Shown here in pieces: positions 27,274-38,360 of a stretch of 64,000 nt of DNA. The stretch is taken from assembly GCF_028898945.1 (NCBI RefSeq), contig NZ_CP118607.1, positions 4,202,001 through 4,266,000 of the forward strand, given 5' to 3'. Made by a program: the position numbers and the translations under genes. The notes beneath the pieces were generated by a model, which worked only from the letters and a program-made list of their open reading frames with translations, was not told the DNA's origin and searched no databases. Positions within the stretch are counted from its first letter, which is position 1. Each line of letters starts with the position of its first letter. This DNA comes from Pseudomonas sp. PSKL.D1 (GTDB taxonomy: Bacteria; Pseudomonadota; Gammaproteobacteria; Pseudomonadales; Pseudomonadaceae).

Positions 27274-28284
27274 TCAGGGCGTGCGATGCCCTGGCAGCAA
27301 GCGTTGCAACTGGTTGTCGAACCAATCGCTGAAGGCGGGTGTGGGCTGCGCGTCGACCGCCAGGTACCACCAGTCATCGCCTGCGAAGGCCCGGCATTTC
27401 ACCGCGTCCTTTTCAGTCATGACCAGCGGCAGCGGCGGGCTGAACGCCAGGTTCTCGGCGCTGAACTGCGCATGGTCGGCAAACGGATGCGGCACCGGCT
27501 GCCAGTTTAGCCCTTGCAGGGTATTGAAGAAACGTTGCGGGTTACCGATGCCGGCCACCGCATGCAGGCGCTGGCCGGCCGGGAAGAAATCAAGGCCTTG
27601 GCGCTCACCGCTGCGCAGGTTGACCAATGCCGACGGCTGCAGGCCAAAGGCGAAGCCATCCGCGCGGTCGGCACTGGCGCCATTGAACAGCACCGCGTCC
27701 GCCTCTTGCAGGCGCTGCGCCGGTTCGCGCAACGGGCCGGCAGGCAGGCAACGGCCATTACCCAGGCCGCGGGCAGCGTCGATCAGTACTAGCTCAAGGT
27801 CCCGGGCCAGCCGGTAATGCTGCATGCCGTCGTCGCACAGGATCAGGTCCAGCGGCTCACTGGCCAGCAGTGCCTGCACGGCGCGTGAGCGGTCGGGGTC
27901 GATCATCAGTGGTACGCCGGTGCGCTGGACGATCAGCAAAGGCTCATCACCGGCCTGCCCGGCACTGTGCTGCGCCTCTACCCGCCAAGGCAACTGCGGC
28001 GGCTTGGCGCCATACCCGCGGCTGACCACCCCTACCTTCAGCCCCCGACTGCGACAGTGCTCGATCAACCACAGGATCATCGGCGTCTTGCCGGTGCCAC
28101 CAATGGTGATATTGCCCACCACGATCACCGGCACCGGCGCGCGATAACTGGCGCTCTCACCACTGAGAAAACGCGCACGCTTGCGCAACACCACACGCCG
28201 GTACAAGGCTTCCAGCGGGCGTAACAGGGCCAGGGCCGGGTGGCCGGCATACCAGGCCGCCAGCAGGCGATCGCCCAGGGCCAT
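27274..28284 (-). CDS. lpxK: Tetraacyldisaccharide 4'-kinase
   Basis: LpxK phosphorylates the lipid A precursor at the 4' position at the inner membrane. The Walker A loop is unusual as in the family: [13 protein letters not shown], followed by SRGYGAK and [22 protein letters not shown]. The ATG at 28284 overlaps the exbD stop. It has 336 aa. The order exbB-exbD-lpxK-trm112-kdsB is the standard LPS/envelope cluster of pseudomonads. Confidence 0.95.
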   Translation of the reverse strand: MALGDRLLAAWYAGHPALALLRPLEALYRRVVLRKRARFLSGESASYRAPVPVIVVGNITIGGTGKTPMILWLIEHCRSRGLKVGVVSRGYGAKPPQLPWRVEAQHSAGQAGDEPLLIVQRTGVPLMIDPDRSRAVQALLASEPLDLILCDDGMQHYRLARDLELVLIDAARGLGNGRCLPAGPLREPAQRLQEADAVLFNGASADRADGFAFGLQPSALVNLRSGERQGLDFFPAGQRLHAVAGIGNPQRFFNTLQGLNWQPVPHPFADHAQFSAENLAFSPPLPLVMTEKDAVKCRAFAGDDWWYLAVDAQPTPAFSDWFDNQLQRLLPGHRTP

Positions 28285-28718
28285 CAAGGCGTCCCCTGCG
28301 CGGCCTCGACGGTGGTCATGCGCAGGTGGCTGAAGCCGAGCTTGCCGGCGGCATCCATTGCAGTGATCACCGCCTGGTGCGGGGTCTTGCCGTCTGCACT
28401 AATGGCCAGCGGCAGCGTATTGTCGCCACCGGACTCACGCTCGATGGCCTCGCTCAGGGTCGCCAGATCGCTCTTGGGCAGCAGGTGGTTGTTCACCGAG
28501 TACACGCCATCGGCGCTGATGGTGACTTCCACCAGCTTGTCCTGGTCCGCAGGTGGCTGCTCGGCACTGGCGGCCTCTGGCAGCTCGACGCGCAGCTGGG
28601 TTTCGCGCGTGAAGGTGGTGGTGACCACGAAGAACAGCAGCAGGACGAATACCACGTCGATCAACGACGCCAGGTTGATGTCGACGTTCTCCCGCTGGCG
28701 ATTGCGCCGGAACTTCAC
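28284..28718 (-). CDS. exbD: ExbD/TolR-family energy-transducing protein
   Basis: This is a 144-aa inner-membrane protein with one N-terminal transmembrane helix ([23 protein letters not shown]), holding the proton-channel Asp in SLIDVVF, and a periplasmic domain. It overlaps the exbB-like gene by 4 bp. The pair couples proton flow to envelope work. Because it lies beside lpxK and not with tonB or tolA, it may serve lipid export or another partner; that is inferred from position only. Confidence 0.92.
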   Translation of the reverse strand: MKFRRNRQRENVDINLASLIDVVFVLLLFFVVTTTFTRETQLRVELPEAASAEQPPADQDKLVEVTISADGVYSVNNHLLPKSDLATLSEAIERESGGDNTLPLAISADGKTPHQAVITAMDAAGKLGFSHLRMTTVEAAQGTP

Positions 28719-29350
28719 GCCTTGCCTCCGGCCACTTCCACTTCACGGTCGCCCTGGATCACTTCCACCAGCTTGATGGCTTCCTGCTCCATGCCCACCA
28801 CCAGTTCATCGATGCGGCGCAGCAGGAAACGGTGGAAGAACACCGCCGGAATACCAACCATCAGGCCGGCCGCCGTGGTCACCAGGGCCTTGGAAATACC
28901 GCCGGCCAACACGGCTGCGTTGGCGGTCATTTGCGACCCCATGAAGGCGCTGAAGATGTCGATCATGCCCAACACCGTACCCAGCAGGCCGAGTAGCGGG
29001 GCCATGGCGGCAATGGTGCCCAGGGTGCTGATATAGCGCTCCAGCTCGTGGATCACGCGCGAGGCGGCTTCTTCGATGCACTCTTTCATGATTTCGCGGC
29101 CATGACGCGAGTTGGCAAGGCCGGCGGCGAGGATTTCACCCAGCGGCGAGTCGGCGCGCAGGGCCTTGAGCTTGTCACTGGTGAGTTGCTTGTCCTTGAT
29201 CCACATCCAGACCTGGCCCAGCAGGTGCGGCGGGGTCACGCGGCTGGCGCGCAGGGTCCACAGGCGCTCGACGACGATAGCCATGGCAGCGATGGAGCTC
29301 AGAATGATCGGCAGCATCATCCAACCACCGGACTTGACCAATTCCCACAC
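28715..29350 (-). CDS. exbB: ExbB/TolQ/MotA-family proton channel protein
   Basis: The 211-aa protein has three membrane segments: an N-terminal helix (MMLPIILSSIAAMAIVV) and the characteristic pair in LGTIAAMAPLLGLLGTVLGMIDIF and AGGISKALVTTAAGLMVGIPAVFF, the latter with the conserved Thr-Thr. The start is GTG29350 (VWELVKSGGWMM) with AGAGGGG upstream; the frame is open to 29389 without support. It partners the ExbD-like protein downstream. Confidence 0.92.
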   Translation of the reverse strand: MWELVKSGGWMMLPIILSSIAAMAIVVERLWTLRASRVTPPHLLGQVWMWIKDKQLTSDKLKALRADSPLGEILAAGLANSRHGREIMKECIEEAASRVIHELERYISTLGTIAAMAPLLGLLGTVLGMIDIFSAFMGSQMTANAAVLAGGISKALVTTAAGLMVGIPAVFFHRFLLRRIDELVVGMEQEAIKLVEVIQGDREVEVAGGKA

Positions 29351-29426
29351 AGTAAGCGCCCCTCTGAAAAATGGCCGCCACTCTACCATAGGCGCGCGGA
29401 GGGCTCATCTGCCGGAGGTCAGGGAA

Positions 29427-31634
29427 TTACCGCTCGCGCCAGAAGCGTGCTTTGCCGCGCATGCCTTCCACACCCCCCTGGGCACCGAGCACCAAGCGCA
29501 ACGCCCCCTGCTGCGCCGTGTCGTGAACCATCAGCCCATGGCGGCGGTAGCGCTCGATAACCTGTGCATGCGGGTGCCCGAAACCGTTGTTGCGCCCTCG
29601 CGAGATCATCACGCCACGCGGGGCAAGGGCGCCGATGAACGCCTCGGTGGAAGAGCTGCGGCTGCCATGGTGTGGGGCCTGCAACCAGTCGGCCGTCAAC
29701 CCCGCGTTGGCAGCCAGCCAGGCACGCTCTGCACCCGCTTCCATGTCGCCCGCCAGCAACAGTCGCTCGCCCCGGGCCTCGACCATCAGCACGCAGGAGC
29801 GGTCATTGCTGCCCTGCCCCGCTGGCCACTGCCACAGCGAAAAAGACACCCCGTCCCATTCCCAACGTTGCCCACTCAGGCAAGGCTCGGCCAACGGCAG
29901 CGCCTGCGGCTCCCCCGCCAGCACCTGACGCACAGGCAACCCTTGGCGGATAGCCTCGGCACCACCCGCATGATCAGCGTGGGCATGACTGATCAACAGC
30001 ACATCCAGCGCACCTACGCCAAGTTTGCGCAGGGTCGGCAGCACCACCCGCTCCCCCAGATCGTTACCACCGCGTGCGGGGCCTGCGTCGTAGAGCATGG
30101 CGTGATGGCGCGTACGCAGCAGGACCGCCAGCCCTTGGCCGACATCCAGGTGCCAGACCTCCACCTGCCCTTGCCCCACCGGCGCTTTGGGCACCCACAA
30201 GGCCAGCAGCATGACCCCACCCAGCCAGCGTAACGGTACGCCGGCAGGCAACAACAGCAACAGCGCGCCGAGACACACCAGCAGCCAGGCGCCCAACGGC
30301 AGAACCGGCGGCACCCAGGCAGGCTGCCATTGCGCCAAGACGGCCAGCACCCGAAACAGCACATCCAGCAGGCCACCCGCCACCCACAGCAGGCTGTCGC
30401 CAACCGGCGCCAGCGGCAACAACACCGTCCCCAGCAATGCCAAAGGCAACACCGCCAGGCTGACCCACGGCACCGCCAACAGGTTCGCAAAGGGAGCACT
30501 CAGGCTAACCGGCAACCCGGTCGCCAGCAGCACGGGCAGCAGGCCCACCGCGATTACCCACTGGGCACGCGTCCACACCTGCCAGGGCCGCCAGCCACCC
30601 AGCCGCGCACTGAAGCTGTAGAGCAGAATCGCCACTGCCGCGAACGACAGCCAAAACCCCGGCAGCAGCGCAGCCAGCGGTTCGGCGATCAATACGGCAT
30701 TGAGCGCGAGCAACAACGGGACAACCGCCCCCACATGCCGAAACCGCAATCGCCAGGCCAGTACCACGGCCAGCATCAGGCAGGCGCGCTGCACCGGCAC
30801 ACCGCCACCGGCCAGCCAACCGTAAGCCAATGCCGCACTCATCGCCAAAGCGCAGGCACAAGGCAGCCACGGCAAGCCACGCGGCCACAGCCCCCAACGC
30901 GCCAAACCGGCAACCAGGCCATAAAGCAGGCCGGCGACAAGGCCGATGTGCTGCCCGGAAATCACCAGCAAATGCACCGTGCCGGTGGCCTGCAGCACTT
31001 GCCAGTCCTCCCGTGGTAACCCCGCACCGTCCCCCAGCACCAGCGCCGCGAGCGCCGCCTCACGCCCATGGGCATCAACCTGCGACAGGCGCTGGCGCAG
31101 GGCATCGCGTACGCCCGGTGACGCGGCGTCCAGCACCTGCCCGGCCTTCACCGTGCCGGTTGCGCCTGTGCGGCGAGCCAGCAATTGGGCCTCACGGTCC
31201 GGCCCATGCGGGTTAAGCAAACCTGCCGGGCGATGCAGCGTCACGGCCAGGCTCCAACGCTCGCCCGTGCGCACAGGCGGGCCGTCAAACCAGTTCAACA
31301 GCAGGCGTTGCGGCAGTGCGGCACGGCGCGAACTCGGGCCTTCCAGCTCAAAACGCATACCCTGCCCCGTTTGCGTCGGCAGGCCTGCCACCCGCCCCTC
31401 CAGCCACAGCGTTCGGCCATCCAGCTCGGCTGACAAGCGGTCGCTCAGCGCCTGCTGCGCCGACCAGCAGGCCCAGCAAAGGCCCAATACGAACAAACCG
31501 ATCAGCCGCAGCCGCGTGAACAGGCAAAGCAGCCCGCCAGCCAGCAGCAAAGTCAGCCATCCGACCGATGGCAACGACGGCAAAAGCCCCAGGCTCAACA
31601 GCCCGAGTGCCAGCGCAAGCATCCCTGTGCGCAT
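29427..31634 (-). CDS. comEC: DNA-uptake channel ComEC/Rec2
   Basis: ComEC forms the inner-membrane channel that takes up single-stranded DNA. The 735-aa protein has an N-terminal soluble part after two helices, a ComEC competence domain with many membrane helices (about 225-490, including LLVISGQHIGLVAGL), and a C-terminal metallo-beta-lactamase domain with the metal motif ISHAHADHAGG. All three parts are present, so it looks intact. It stands upstream of exbB with a 76-bp gap, as in other pseudomonads. Confidence 0.94.
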   Translation of the reverse strand: MRTGMLALALGLLSLGLLPSLPSVGWLTLLLAGGLLCLFTRLRLIGLFVLGLCWACWSAQQALSDRLSAELDGRTLWLEGRVAGLPTQTGQGMRFELEGPSSRRAALPQRLLLNWFDGPPVRTGERWSLAVTLHRPAGLLNPHGPDREAQLLARRTGATGTVKAGQVLDAASPGVRDALRQRLSQVDAHGREAALAALVLGDGAGLPREDWQVLQATGTVHLLVISGQHIGLVAGLLYGLVAGLARWGLWPRGLPWLPCACALAMSAALAYGWLAGGGVPVQRACLMLAVVLAWRLRFRHVGAVVPLLLALNAVLIAEPLAALLPGFWLSFAAVAILLYSFSARLGGWRPWQVWTRAQWVIAVGLLPVLLATGLPVSLSAPFANLLAVPWVSLAVLPLALLGTVLLPLAPVGDSLLWVAGGLLDVLFRVLAVLAQWQPAWVPPVLPLGAWLLVCLGALLLLLPAGVPLRWLGGVMLLALWVPKAPVGQGQVEVWHLDVGQGLAVLLRTRHHAMLYDAGPARGGNDLGERVVLPTLRKLGVGALDVLLISHAHADHAGGAEAIRQGLPVRQVLAGEPQALPLAEPCLSGQRWEWDGVSFSLWQWPAGQGSNDRSCVLMVEARGERLLLAGDMEAGAERAWLAANAGLTADWLQAPHHGSRSSSTEAFIGALAPRGVMISRGRNNGFGHPHAQVIERYRRHGLMVHDTAQQGALRLVLGAQGGVEGMRGKARFWRER

Positions 31635-31776
31635 GAGATAGAGCTCCAGAAGCAGGATCGCTTACTGAGGCTTAGCGCAAATGGCGCCCAGGCTTGCTCA
31701 ACAATTGTCACAAACTCTGAACGAGCCTGAGATGGAATCAAGGCATACTGCCCTGATCACTGCTCCGGGAGCCTAC

Positions 31777-32403
31777 ATGCCGCGCCGAATTTTCAAACGC
31801 TACATGCCGGACCCGACCAGCATTCGGGAACATAAGTCCTTACGCTTTTTCGGCAAGTTGCTACACGACCCCAATCTCTGGCACCTGAACCGCCATTCGG
31901 TGGCGCGGGCCATGGGCGTGGGCCTGTTCGCGGCGTTGATCCCCATCCCCATGCAGATGCTGCTGGCGGCGGCGCTGGCGATCCCGGTGCGGGGCAACCT
32001 GCCGATCGCCGTCAGCCTGGTGTGGCTGACCAACCCGCTGACCATGCCGCCGGTGTTTTTCGTCACTTACATGACCGGTGCCTGGCTGATGCAAATCCCG
32101 CCGCGCACACTGCCCGACGAATTGACCTTCGAATGGATCACCGACCAGCTCGCCACAGTGTGGCAGCCGTTTTTGCTTGGGTCGGTGGTGTGCGGGGTGG
32201 TGCTGGGCGTCGCGGCCTACTTCACCACCCTGTTGTACTGGCGCTGGTGGATTGGCCGGCAATGGCGCCGGCGCAAGCAAAGGGTTTCAGGCGCGCATGC
32301 CGCGGCCGCTGACCAGCAGGCGAACGCACACCAGGTAGAGCACCGCGGTGGCCACCAGCATGAAAGTGATCGCCGTACCAATGCTGATATCCGACACCCC
32401 TAG
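31777..32403 (+). CDS. DUF2062 membrane protein
   Basis: The 208-aa protein starts MPRRIFKRYMPDPTSIREHKSL, the usual DUF2062 start, and has two or three membrane segments (GVGLFAALIPIPMQMLLAAALAIP region, then FLLGSVVCGVVLGVAAYFTTLLY). Function unknown; the family is conserved in Proteobacteria. ATG31777 has GGGAG upstream. The last 39 codons overlap the 3' end of the convergent ABC permease gene by 117 bp, and that tail (His/Ala/Arg-rich) looks non-conserved, so the ancestral stop may have been lost. Confidence 0.88.
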   Translation: MPRRIFKRYMPDPTSIREHKSLRFFGKLLHDPNLWHLNRHSVARAMGVGLFAALIPIPMQMLLAAALAIPVRGNLPIAVSLVWLTNPLTMPPVFFVTYMTGAWLMQIPPRTLPDELTFEWITDQLATVWQPFLLGSVVCGVVLGVAAYFTTLLYWRWWIGRQWRRRKQRVSGAHAAAADQQANAHQVEHRGGHQHESDRRTNADIRHP

Positions 32404-33062
32404 GATGCCGTAGCGGAACGAGTTGACCATGTGCAGCACCGGGTTGGCCAACGACACGGTCTGCCAGAACGGCGGCAACAGGTTGATCGAGTAGAACACC
32501 CCGCCCAGGTAGGTCAGCGGGGTGAGCACGAACGTCGGTATGATGGAAATATCATCGAAGTTGCGCGCGAACACCGCATTGACGAAGCCCAGCAGCGAGA
32601 AGATGGTCGCGGTCAGCAGCACCACCACAACGGTCACGCCCAGGTGATGCACCTGCAAATGGGTGAAGAACAGCGACAGCAAGGTCACGATCACCCCCAC
32701 CGCCAAACCGCGCAGCACACCGCCCAGCACATAACCGACCAGGATGATATGTGGCGAAACGGGCGACACCATCAACTCTTCGATCGAGCGCTGGAACTTG
32801 CTGCCGAAGAAGCTCGACACCACGTTGCCGTACGAGTTGGTGATTACCGACATCATGATCAGGCCGGGGACGATGTACTCCATGTAGGTGAAGCCGCCCA
32901 TGTCGCCGATCTGCCGGCCGATCAGGTTACCGAAGATGACGAAGTACAGGACCATGGTGATGGCCGGCGGCAGCAGCGTCTGCGGCCAGATCCGCAAGAA
33001 GCGCCGCACTTCGCGGTAGACGATTGTATTCAGGGCGACCCAGTTGGTGCGCAGTTCCACAC

Positions 33063-33066
<4 letters not shown>
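32287..33066 (-). CDS. ABC-2 type transporter permease (YadH-like)
   Basis: The 259-aa protein has six predicted membrane helices and the ABC-2 signature (LTPLTYLGGVFYSINLLPPFWQ). It pairs with the ATPase gene that ends 4 bp inside its start. The E. coli homologue YadH works with YadG; the substrate is unknown. It contains the conserved SIEELMVSPVSPHIILVGYVLGG segment. Confidence 0.92.
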
Positions 33067-33995
<929 letters not shown>

Positions 33996-34104
33996 AGCGG
34001 GTCACGTACCGATTGGAAATGGTTCAGGACACGCCAGGCAAAGTCACTGGCGCAGTGAGTGCGGCCATGGTGCAAGGCCAGGCCGCACAAGTACAGTCAC
34101 ATCT

Positions 34105-34123
34105 ATTGATAATGACTATCGAA
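34105..34123. promoter_or_regulatory. Possible Fur-like box upstream of the ABC exporter
   Basis: ATTGATAATGACTATCGAA resembles the GATAAT-based Fur consensus, with GATAATGACTATC at 34108-34120. It is about 110 bp upstream of the ATPase start and next to the gst stop. Short motif; could be chance. Confidence 0.3.
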
Positions 34124-34129
34124 GCAGGG

Positions 34130-34753
34130 TCAGGTGAGCGCGGTCATCACCGCCGCCTGGTAGGCAGGGCGCGCTTTCAGGCGCTCGTACCAGGCTTGTA
34201 GATGGTACATGGCCGGGCGCTCGATGGGCATTTCGTACCAGGCGTAGATGAAACTTCCCAGTGGGATGTCACCCATGCCGATCTGGTCACCGGAAAGGTA
34301 CGGCTGCTTTGCCAGGCTTGCGTCGGCCATGGCCAGCAATTCGGCGCATTGCTTGTGTGCGGCGTTGATTGCCACCCAGTCTCGCTGGTCTTCGGGTGTA
34401 CGCAGAAGGCCCCAGAACAGTGGGCGGAACGGGGCGGCAAACGATGAGGTGGTCCAGTCCATCCACTTGTCGGCCTGGGCACGCTGGCGCGGGTCGTCGA
34501 TGTACCAGCCTTGCTCCTGGCCATACGCGGCGCACAGGTAGCGGACAATGGCATTGGATTCCCACAAGGTCAGGTCGCCATCTTCGATCATGGGCACCAG
34601 GCCGTTGGGGTTGCGGGCACGGTATTCGGGGTCGTTGACCACGCCGAACGCGCCGCCGGCGTCGATCGACTTGAAGTCCAGGCCCAGCTCGTGGGCGACC
34701 CACAGCGCCTTGCGCACATTGCTTGAATTCTTGCGGCCCCAGATCGTCAGCAT
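34130..34753 (-). CDS. Glutathione S-transferase family protein
   Basis: The 207-aa protein has a thioredoxin-fold N-terminal domain (MLTIWGRKNSSNVRKALWVA, with Ser residues where the glutathione-activating residue sits) and the LVPMIEDGDLTLWESNAI block that binds the gamma-glutamyl part, then an all-helical C-terminal domain. It is theta/beta-like. The P. aeruginosa equivalent is the GST near PA2821. Substrate unknown. Confidence 0.92.
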   Translation of the reverse strand: MLTIWGRKNSSNVRKALWVAHELGLDFKSIDAGGAFGVVNDPEYRARNPNGLVPMIEDGDLTLWESNAIVRYLCAAYGQEQGWYIDDPRQRAQADKWMDWTTSSFAAPFRPLFWGLLRTPEDQRDWVAINAAHKQCAELLAMADASLAKQPYLSGDQIGMGDIPLGSFIYAWYEMPIERPAMYHLQAWYERLKARPAYQAAVMTALT

Positions 34754-34810
34754 GGCAATATCCTTATGAATGCGGAGGGGGTGAGTCTACTCCAGAGCTG
34801 TGTTGCCTGT

Positions 34811-34892
34811 ACTGGCCTCATCGCGGCTAAAGCCGCTCCTACGGGCCTGAGCGGGTTCTGTAGGAGCGGCTTTAGCCGCGATGAGGCCGGTA
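34811..34892. repeat. REP inverted repeat
   Basis: Arms at 34811-34841 and 34860-34892 (core GCGGCTAAAGCCGCTCCTAC) form a hairpin between gst and fadE. Confidence 0.88.
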
Positions 34893-35021
34893 CTGCCAAT
34901 ACAAAAACATGCCCTGACAAATCCGCGCGAACTCCAACCACCCCAGCCTGTCACTGAAAAAGATGCCGTCTAAGCTCTGTGGGTCGGCTGTTCAAGCCCT
35001 TGGTTCCAAGGAGGACCGATT

Positions 35022-37469
35022 ATGTTGCTGTTGTGGTTGGTGGTGCTGGTGATCGGCGCGGCGTACCTCACGCACCGGCGCCTGGCGCCGTTGCAGATAC
35101 TGGGCATCATGGCGGCCTATGTGCTGCTGATGGGCATTTTCAGTAGCGCGCCGGGCTGGCTGCTGACGTTGATCTGGCTTGTGCTGGGGGTGAAGATCGC
35201 CCTGGTGGCGTTGCCGGAATGGCGGCGCAAGGTATTCACCGGGCGGGTGTTCCACTGGTTCCAGCGCACCCTGCCGCCCATGTCGCAGACCGAGCGTGAA
35301 GCCATTGAGGCCGGCACTGTGTGGTGGGACGGCGAACTGTTCAGCGGGCGCCCGGACTGGCGCACCCTGCTCGATTACCCCGCCCCCAAGCTGACCGATG
35401 AGGAACAGGCCTTCATCGATGGCCCGACCGAACAACTGTGCGCCATGGTCAGCGATTGGCAGATTGGCCAGGACCTGGACCTGCCACCGCAGGCCTGGGC
35501 GTTCATCAAAGAGCACGGCTTTTTTGCCCTGATCATTCCCAAAGAATATGGCGGTAAGGGCTTCTCGGCCTACGCCCACTCCCAGGTGGCGATGAAGCTG
35601 GCCACCCGCAGCGGTGACTTGGCCTCCACGGTGATGGTGCCCAACTCCCTCGGCCCCGCCGAGCTGCTGCTGCATTACGGCACCGACGAGCAGCGCAATC
35701 ATTACCTGCCGCGCCTGGCCCGTGGCGAGGATATCCCCTGCTTCGCCCTGACCGGCCCGCTGGCGGGGTCGGATGCGGGCGCCATGCCGGATACCGGTAT
35801 CATCTGCAAAGGCCAATGGCAGGGCGAAGAAGTCATCGGCCTGCGCCTGAACTGGGAAAAACGCTATATCACACTCGGCCCGGTCGCCACCTTGCTGGGC
35901 CTGGCGTTCAAGGCCTACGACCCCGACCATCTACTGGGCGATGAAGAAGAGCTGGGCGTCAGCCTGGCGCTGATCCCCACCAACACACCCGGCGTCGAGA
36001 TCGGCAAGCGCCACCTCCCACTGGGCGCTGCGTTCATGAACGGCCCCAACAGCGGCAAAGACGTGTTCGTACCGCTGAGCTTCCTCATCGGTGGCCAGGC
36101 CATGCTCGGCAAGGGCTGGATGATGCTGATGAACTGCCTGTCGGTGGGCCGTTCGATATCCCTGCCTGCAGTGGGTACCGGCGCTGCCAAGTACACCAGC
36201 CTGGTGACCGGCCAGTATGCGAACATTCGCGAGCAGTTCAACGTGCCGTTGGCAGCTTTCGAAGGCATTCAGGAATCCCTGGCCCGCATTGGCGGTAACG
36301 CATGGCTGATGGACAGTGCCCGCCTGCTGACCGCAAAAGCCGTGGACCTGGGCGAAAAACCCTCGGTGCTGTCGGCGATTCTCAAGTACCACCTCACCGA
36401 ACGCGGCCGCGAGTGCATTCAGCATGCCATGGACGTGCACGGCGGCAAGGGCATCATCATGGGCCCGAACAATTACCTGGGCCGCAACTGGCAGGGGGCG
36501 CCGATCTTCATCACGGTCGAGGGCGCCAACATTCTCTCGCGTAACCTGATGATCTTCGGCCAGGGCGCTATCCGCTGCCACCCGTTCGTGCTCAAGGAAA
36601 TGGCCTTGGCCGGGCGCGAGGACCATCAGCAAGCGCTCACTGAATTCGACGACCTGCTGATGCGGCACATCATGTTCGCTGCCGGCAACGCGGCCAGTAC
36701 GCTGATTTACAACCTGGGGCTTGGCCGCTTCGAGAAAGAGCCCGGTGATGCCTTGAGCCAGGGCTACTTCCGCGCCCTCAACCGCCAGGCTTCGGCCTTT
36801 GCCCTGCTGGCCGACCTGTCGATGATGCTGCTGGGCGGTGCCCTCAAGCGCCGAGAGCGGTTGAGCGCAAGGCTTGGCGATGTGCTCAGCTACTTGTACC
36901 TGAGTTCTGCCGCACTCAAGCGCTACCACGACCTGGGCTCACCCGAGCACATGCGCCCCCTGCTGCGCTGGGCGCTGGAAGAAAGCCTCGGCCAGGCAGA
37001 AAAAGCCCTCGACCGCCTGCTCGACAACTTCCCCAACCGTTTCGTCGGCTGTGCGCTGCGCGTGCTGGTGTTCCCGTTTGGCCGGCGCCATACCGGCCCC
37101 AGCGATGAACTGGACGCCGAAGTGGCCGCATTGATCGGCCGCAGCAAGGGCGACCCGGCGCTGGAAGAGTTGCTGGCCGGCTGCTTCAGGCCGCAGGCGG
37201 AAGGCGACCCGGTGGCCGCATTGCAACGGGCCAGCGACCTGCTGGATGAAGCCGTGCCGTTGCACAAGGCAGTGCATCAGGCGGCCAAGGAAGGCCGTTT
37301 GCAACCGGCACCGGGGCAATCTGTGATTGAGGCGGCAGTTGAAGTCGGCGTTCTGCAACCGGGCGAGGGACAACGGCTGCATGACGCGGAAAAAGCCCGG
37401 CGGGCAGTCATCGATGTGGATGCATTCGACAAGGCGCAACTGCTGCCTGAGCAGGGCAAAGTACGCTGA
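35022..37469 (+). CDS. fadE: Acyl-CoA dehydrogenase FadE
   Basis: This 815-aa protein is of the E. coli FadE type, which starts beta-oxidation by oxidising acyl-CoA to trans-2-enoyl-CoA. Two or three N-terminal membrane segments (LLLWLVVLVIGAAY, LQILGIMAAYVLLMG, LLTLIWLVLGVKIALVAL) precede the acyl-CoA dehydrogenase core with KEYGGKGFSAYAHS, CFALTGPLAGSDAG and VHGGKGIIMGP. AAGGAGG at 35009-35015 is the ribosome site. The C-terminal 250 residues are the long-chain-specific extension. Equivalent to PA2815. Confidence 0.94.
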   Translation: MLLLWLVVLVIGAAYLTHRRLAPLQILGIMAAYVLLMGIFSSAPGWLLTLIWLVLGVKIALVALPEWRRKVFTGRVFHWFQRTLPPMSQTEREAIEAGTVWWDGELFSGRPDWRTLLDYPAPKLTDEEQAFIDGPTEQLCAMVSDWQIGQDLDLPPQAWAFIKEHGFFALIIPKEYGGKGFSAYAHSQVAMKLATRSGDLASTVMVPNSLGPAELLLHYGTDEQRNHYLPRLARGEDIPCFALTGPLAGSDAGAMPDTGIICKGQWQGEEVIGLRLNWEKRYITLGPVATLLGLAFKAYDPDHLLGDEEELGVSLALIPTNTPGVEIGKRHLPLGAAFMNGPNSGKDVFVPLSFLIGGQAMLGKGWMMLMNCLSVGRSISLPAVGTGAAKYTSLVTGQYANIREQFNVPLAAFEGIQESLARIGGNAWLMDSARLLTAKAVDLGEKPSVLSAILKYHLTERGRECIQHAMDVHGGKGIIMGPNNYLGRNWQGAPIFITVEGANILSRNLMIFGQGAIRCHPFVLKEMALAGREDHQQALTEFDDLLMRHIMFAAGNAASTLIYNLGLGRFEKEPGDALSQGYFRALNRQASAFALLADLSMMLLGGALKRRERLSARLGDVLSYLYLSSAALKRYHDLGSPEHMRPLLRWALEESLGQAEKALDRLLDNFPNRFVGCALRVLVFPFGRRHTGPSDELDAEVAALIGRSKGDPALEELLAGCFRPQAEGDPVAALQRASDLLDEAVPLHKAVHQAAKEGRLQPAPGQSVIEAAVEVGVLQPGEGQRLHDAEKARRAVIDVDAFDKAQLLPEQGKVR

Positions 37470-37554
37470 GTGAGGGCCTGGGTGGGGGCATGCCCCTCAC
37501 CCCCTAACCGGCGTATACTCCGCCCCCGTTTCAACCACCTCGAGGACCGCCACC

Positions 37555-37965
37555 ATGGCCAACCCCCATCTGGAATACCACCTGCAACTGCTCCACCACC
37601 TGCGCACCATTCTGGCAGCGCTGGGGGAAGCCGAGCAGGTACCGGAGGAAAGCCACGCCCTGTTCCTCGAACGCTTCGACGAACTGCTGACCCTGCTGCC
37701 GCAAGACCCACTGCAAAGCCAGTACCTGGGCCAGGACCTGATCTGCCAGGTGATTCAGCGCTACCCGCAAATCGCTCACCTGGTGCCCCGCGACCTGTTG
37801 TGGTTCTTTGGTGGCGATTGCCTGCACTTCATGCCCGACGATGAGCTGGACATGTACCAGCAGCTGGAAGAACGCCGCTATGAAGCCGAGCAAAATGGCG
37901 AGCCGTTCGACTGGAACATGGAGAAGCGTTTGCTGAGCGCGCAAGGCCCGGAAAGCACGCACTGA
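37555..37965 (+). CDS. PA2817-family conserved protein
   Basis: The 136-aa helical cytoplasmic protein (FGGDCLHFMPDDELDMYQQL near the C-terminus) is the usual neighbour of fadE in Pseudomonas and resembles PA2817. Function unknown. It begins 85 bp after fadE; the ATG is preceded by a GAGGAC ribosome site. Confidence 0.88.
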   Translation: MANPHLEYHLQLLHHLRTILAALGEAEQVPEESHALFLERFDELLTLLPQDPLQSQYLGQDLICQVIQRYPQIAHLVPRDLLWFFGGDCLHFMPDDELDMYQQLEERRYEAEQNGEPFDWNMEKRLLSAQGPESTH

Positions 37966-38360
37966 CGGGCAGCAGTGAGAGAAAGTTGCGAGGAAGCAAT
38001 CGCAACTTTCTCACCGCCGCCAGATAATTAACTGTTATTTGCAAACTCCCAAATCCCTACACAACAAAAAGAAACTTCCTACAAATACGCACTACACCTC
38101 TACAGGCGCAAAGCCTGACCAAATAAAAATCCAACACGCCAACACCCAAACCTACCCGCGAATAAAAAACATCCCCTTACATATCCGCACTCGACGCGCG
38201 ACTGATTTTGCGCGCATGGTTTTTATCGGATGGCACCGAGCAAAACCTAAAAAACTAACATGTAGGACCGATCCTACAAAACAAACCCCCTCATTAAACA
38301 CGCAATAAACATCACACTTACAAAGGACCACTAAAAACAACAACAAGGAGGCCAACACTC
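37966..38360. other. AT-rich intergenic region before the T6SS remnant
   Basis: These 395 bp are far richer in A+T than both sides, and mark the left edge of the inserted type VI island. The only open frame of note (38039-38308) has Lys/Thr-rich, non-protein-like composition and no ribosome site. AAGGAGG at 38345-38351 belongs to the next gene. Its promoter is probably here. Confidence 0.6.

Noticed and set aside
28284..29350. Assignment of exbB/exbD to a TonB or Tol system
   Set aside because: No tonB or tolA/tolB gene is next to them; the lpxK neighbourhood does not tell the partner, so only the family name is used.
35931..36929. 332-aa minus-strand frame
   Set aside because: Shadow of fadE, which has clear family motifs in the other direction.
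38039..38308. 89-aa open frame before the FHA gene
   Set aside because: Lys/Thr/Asn-rich composition of AT-rich non-coding DNA, no ribosome site and no motif.
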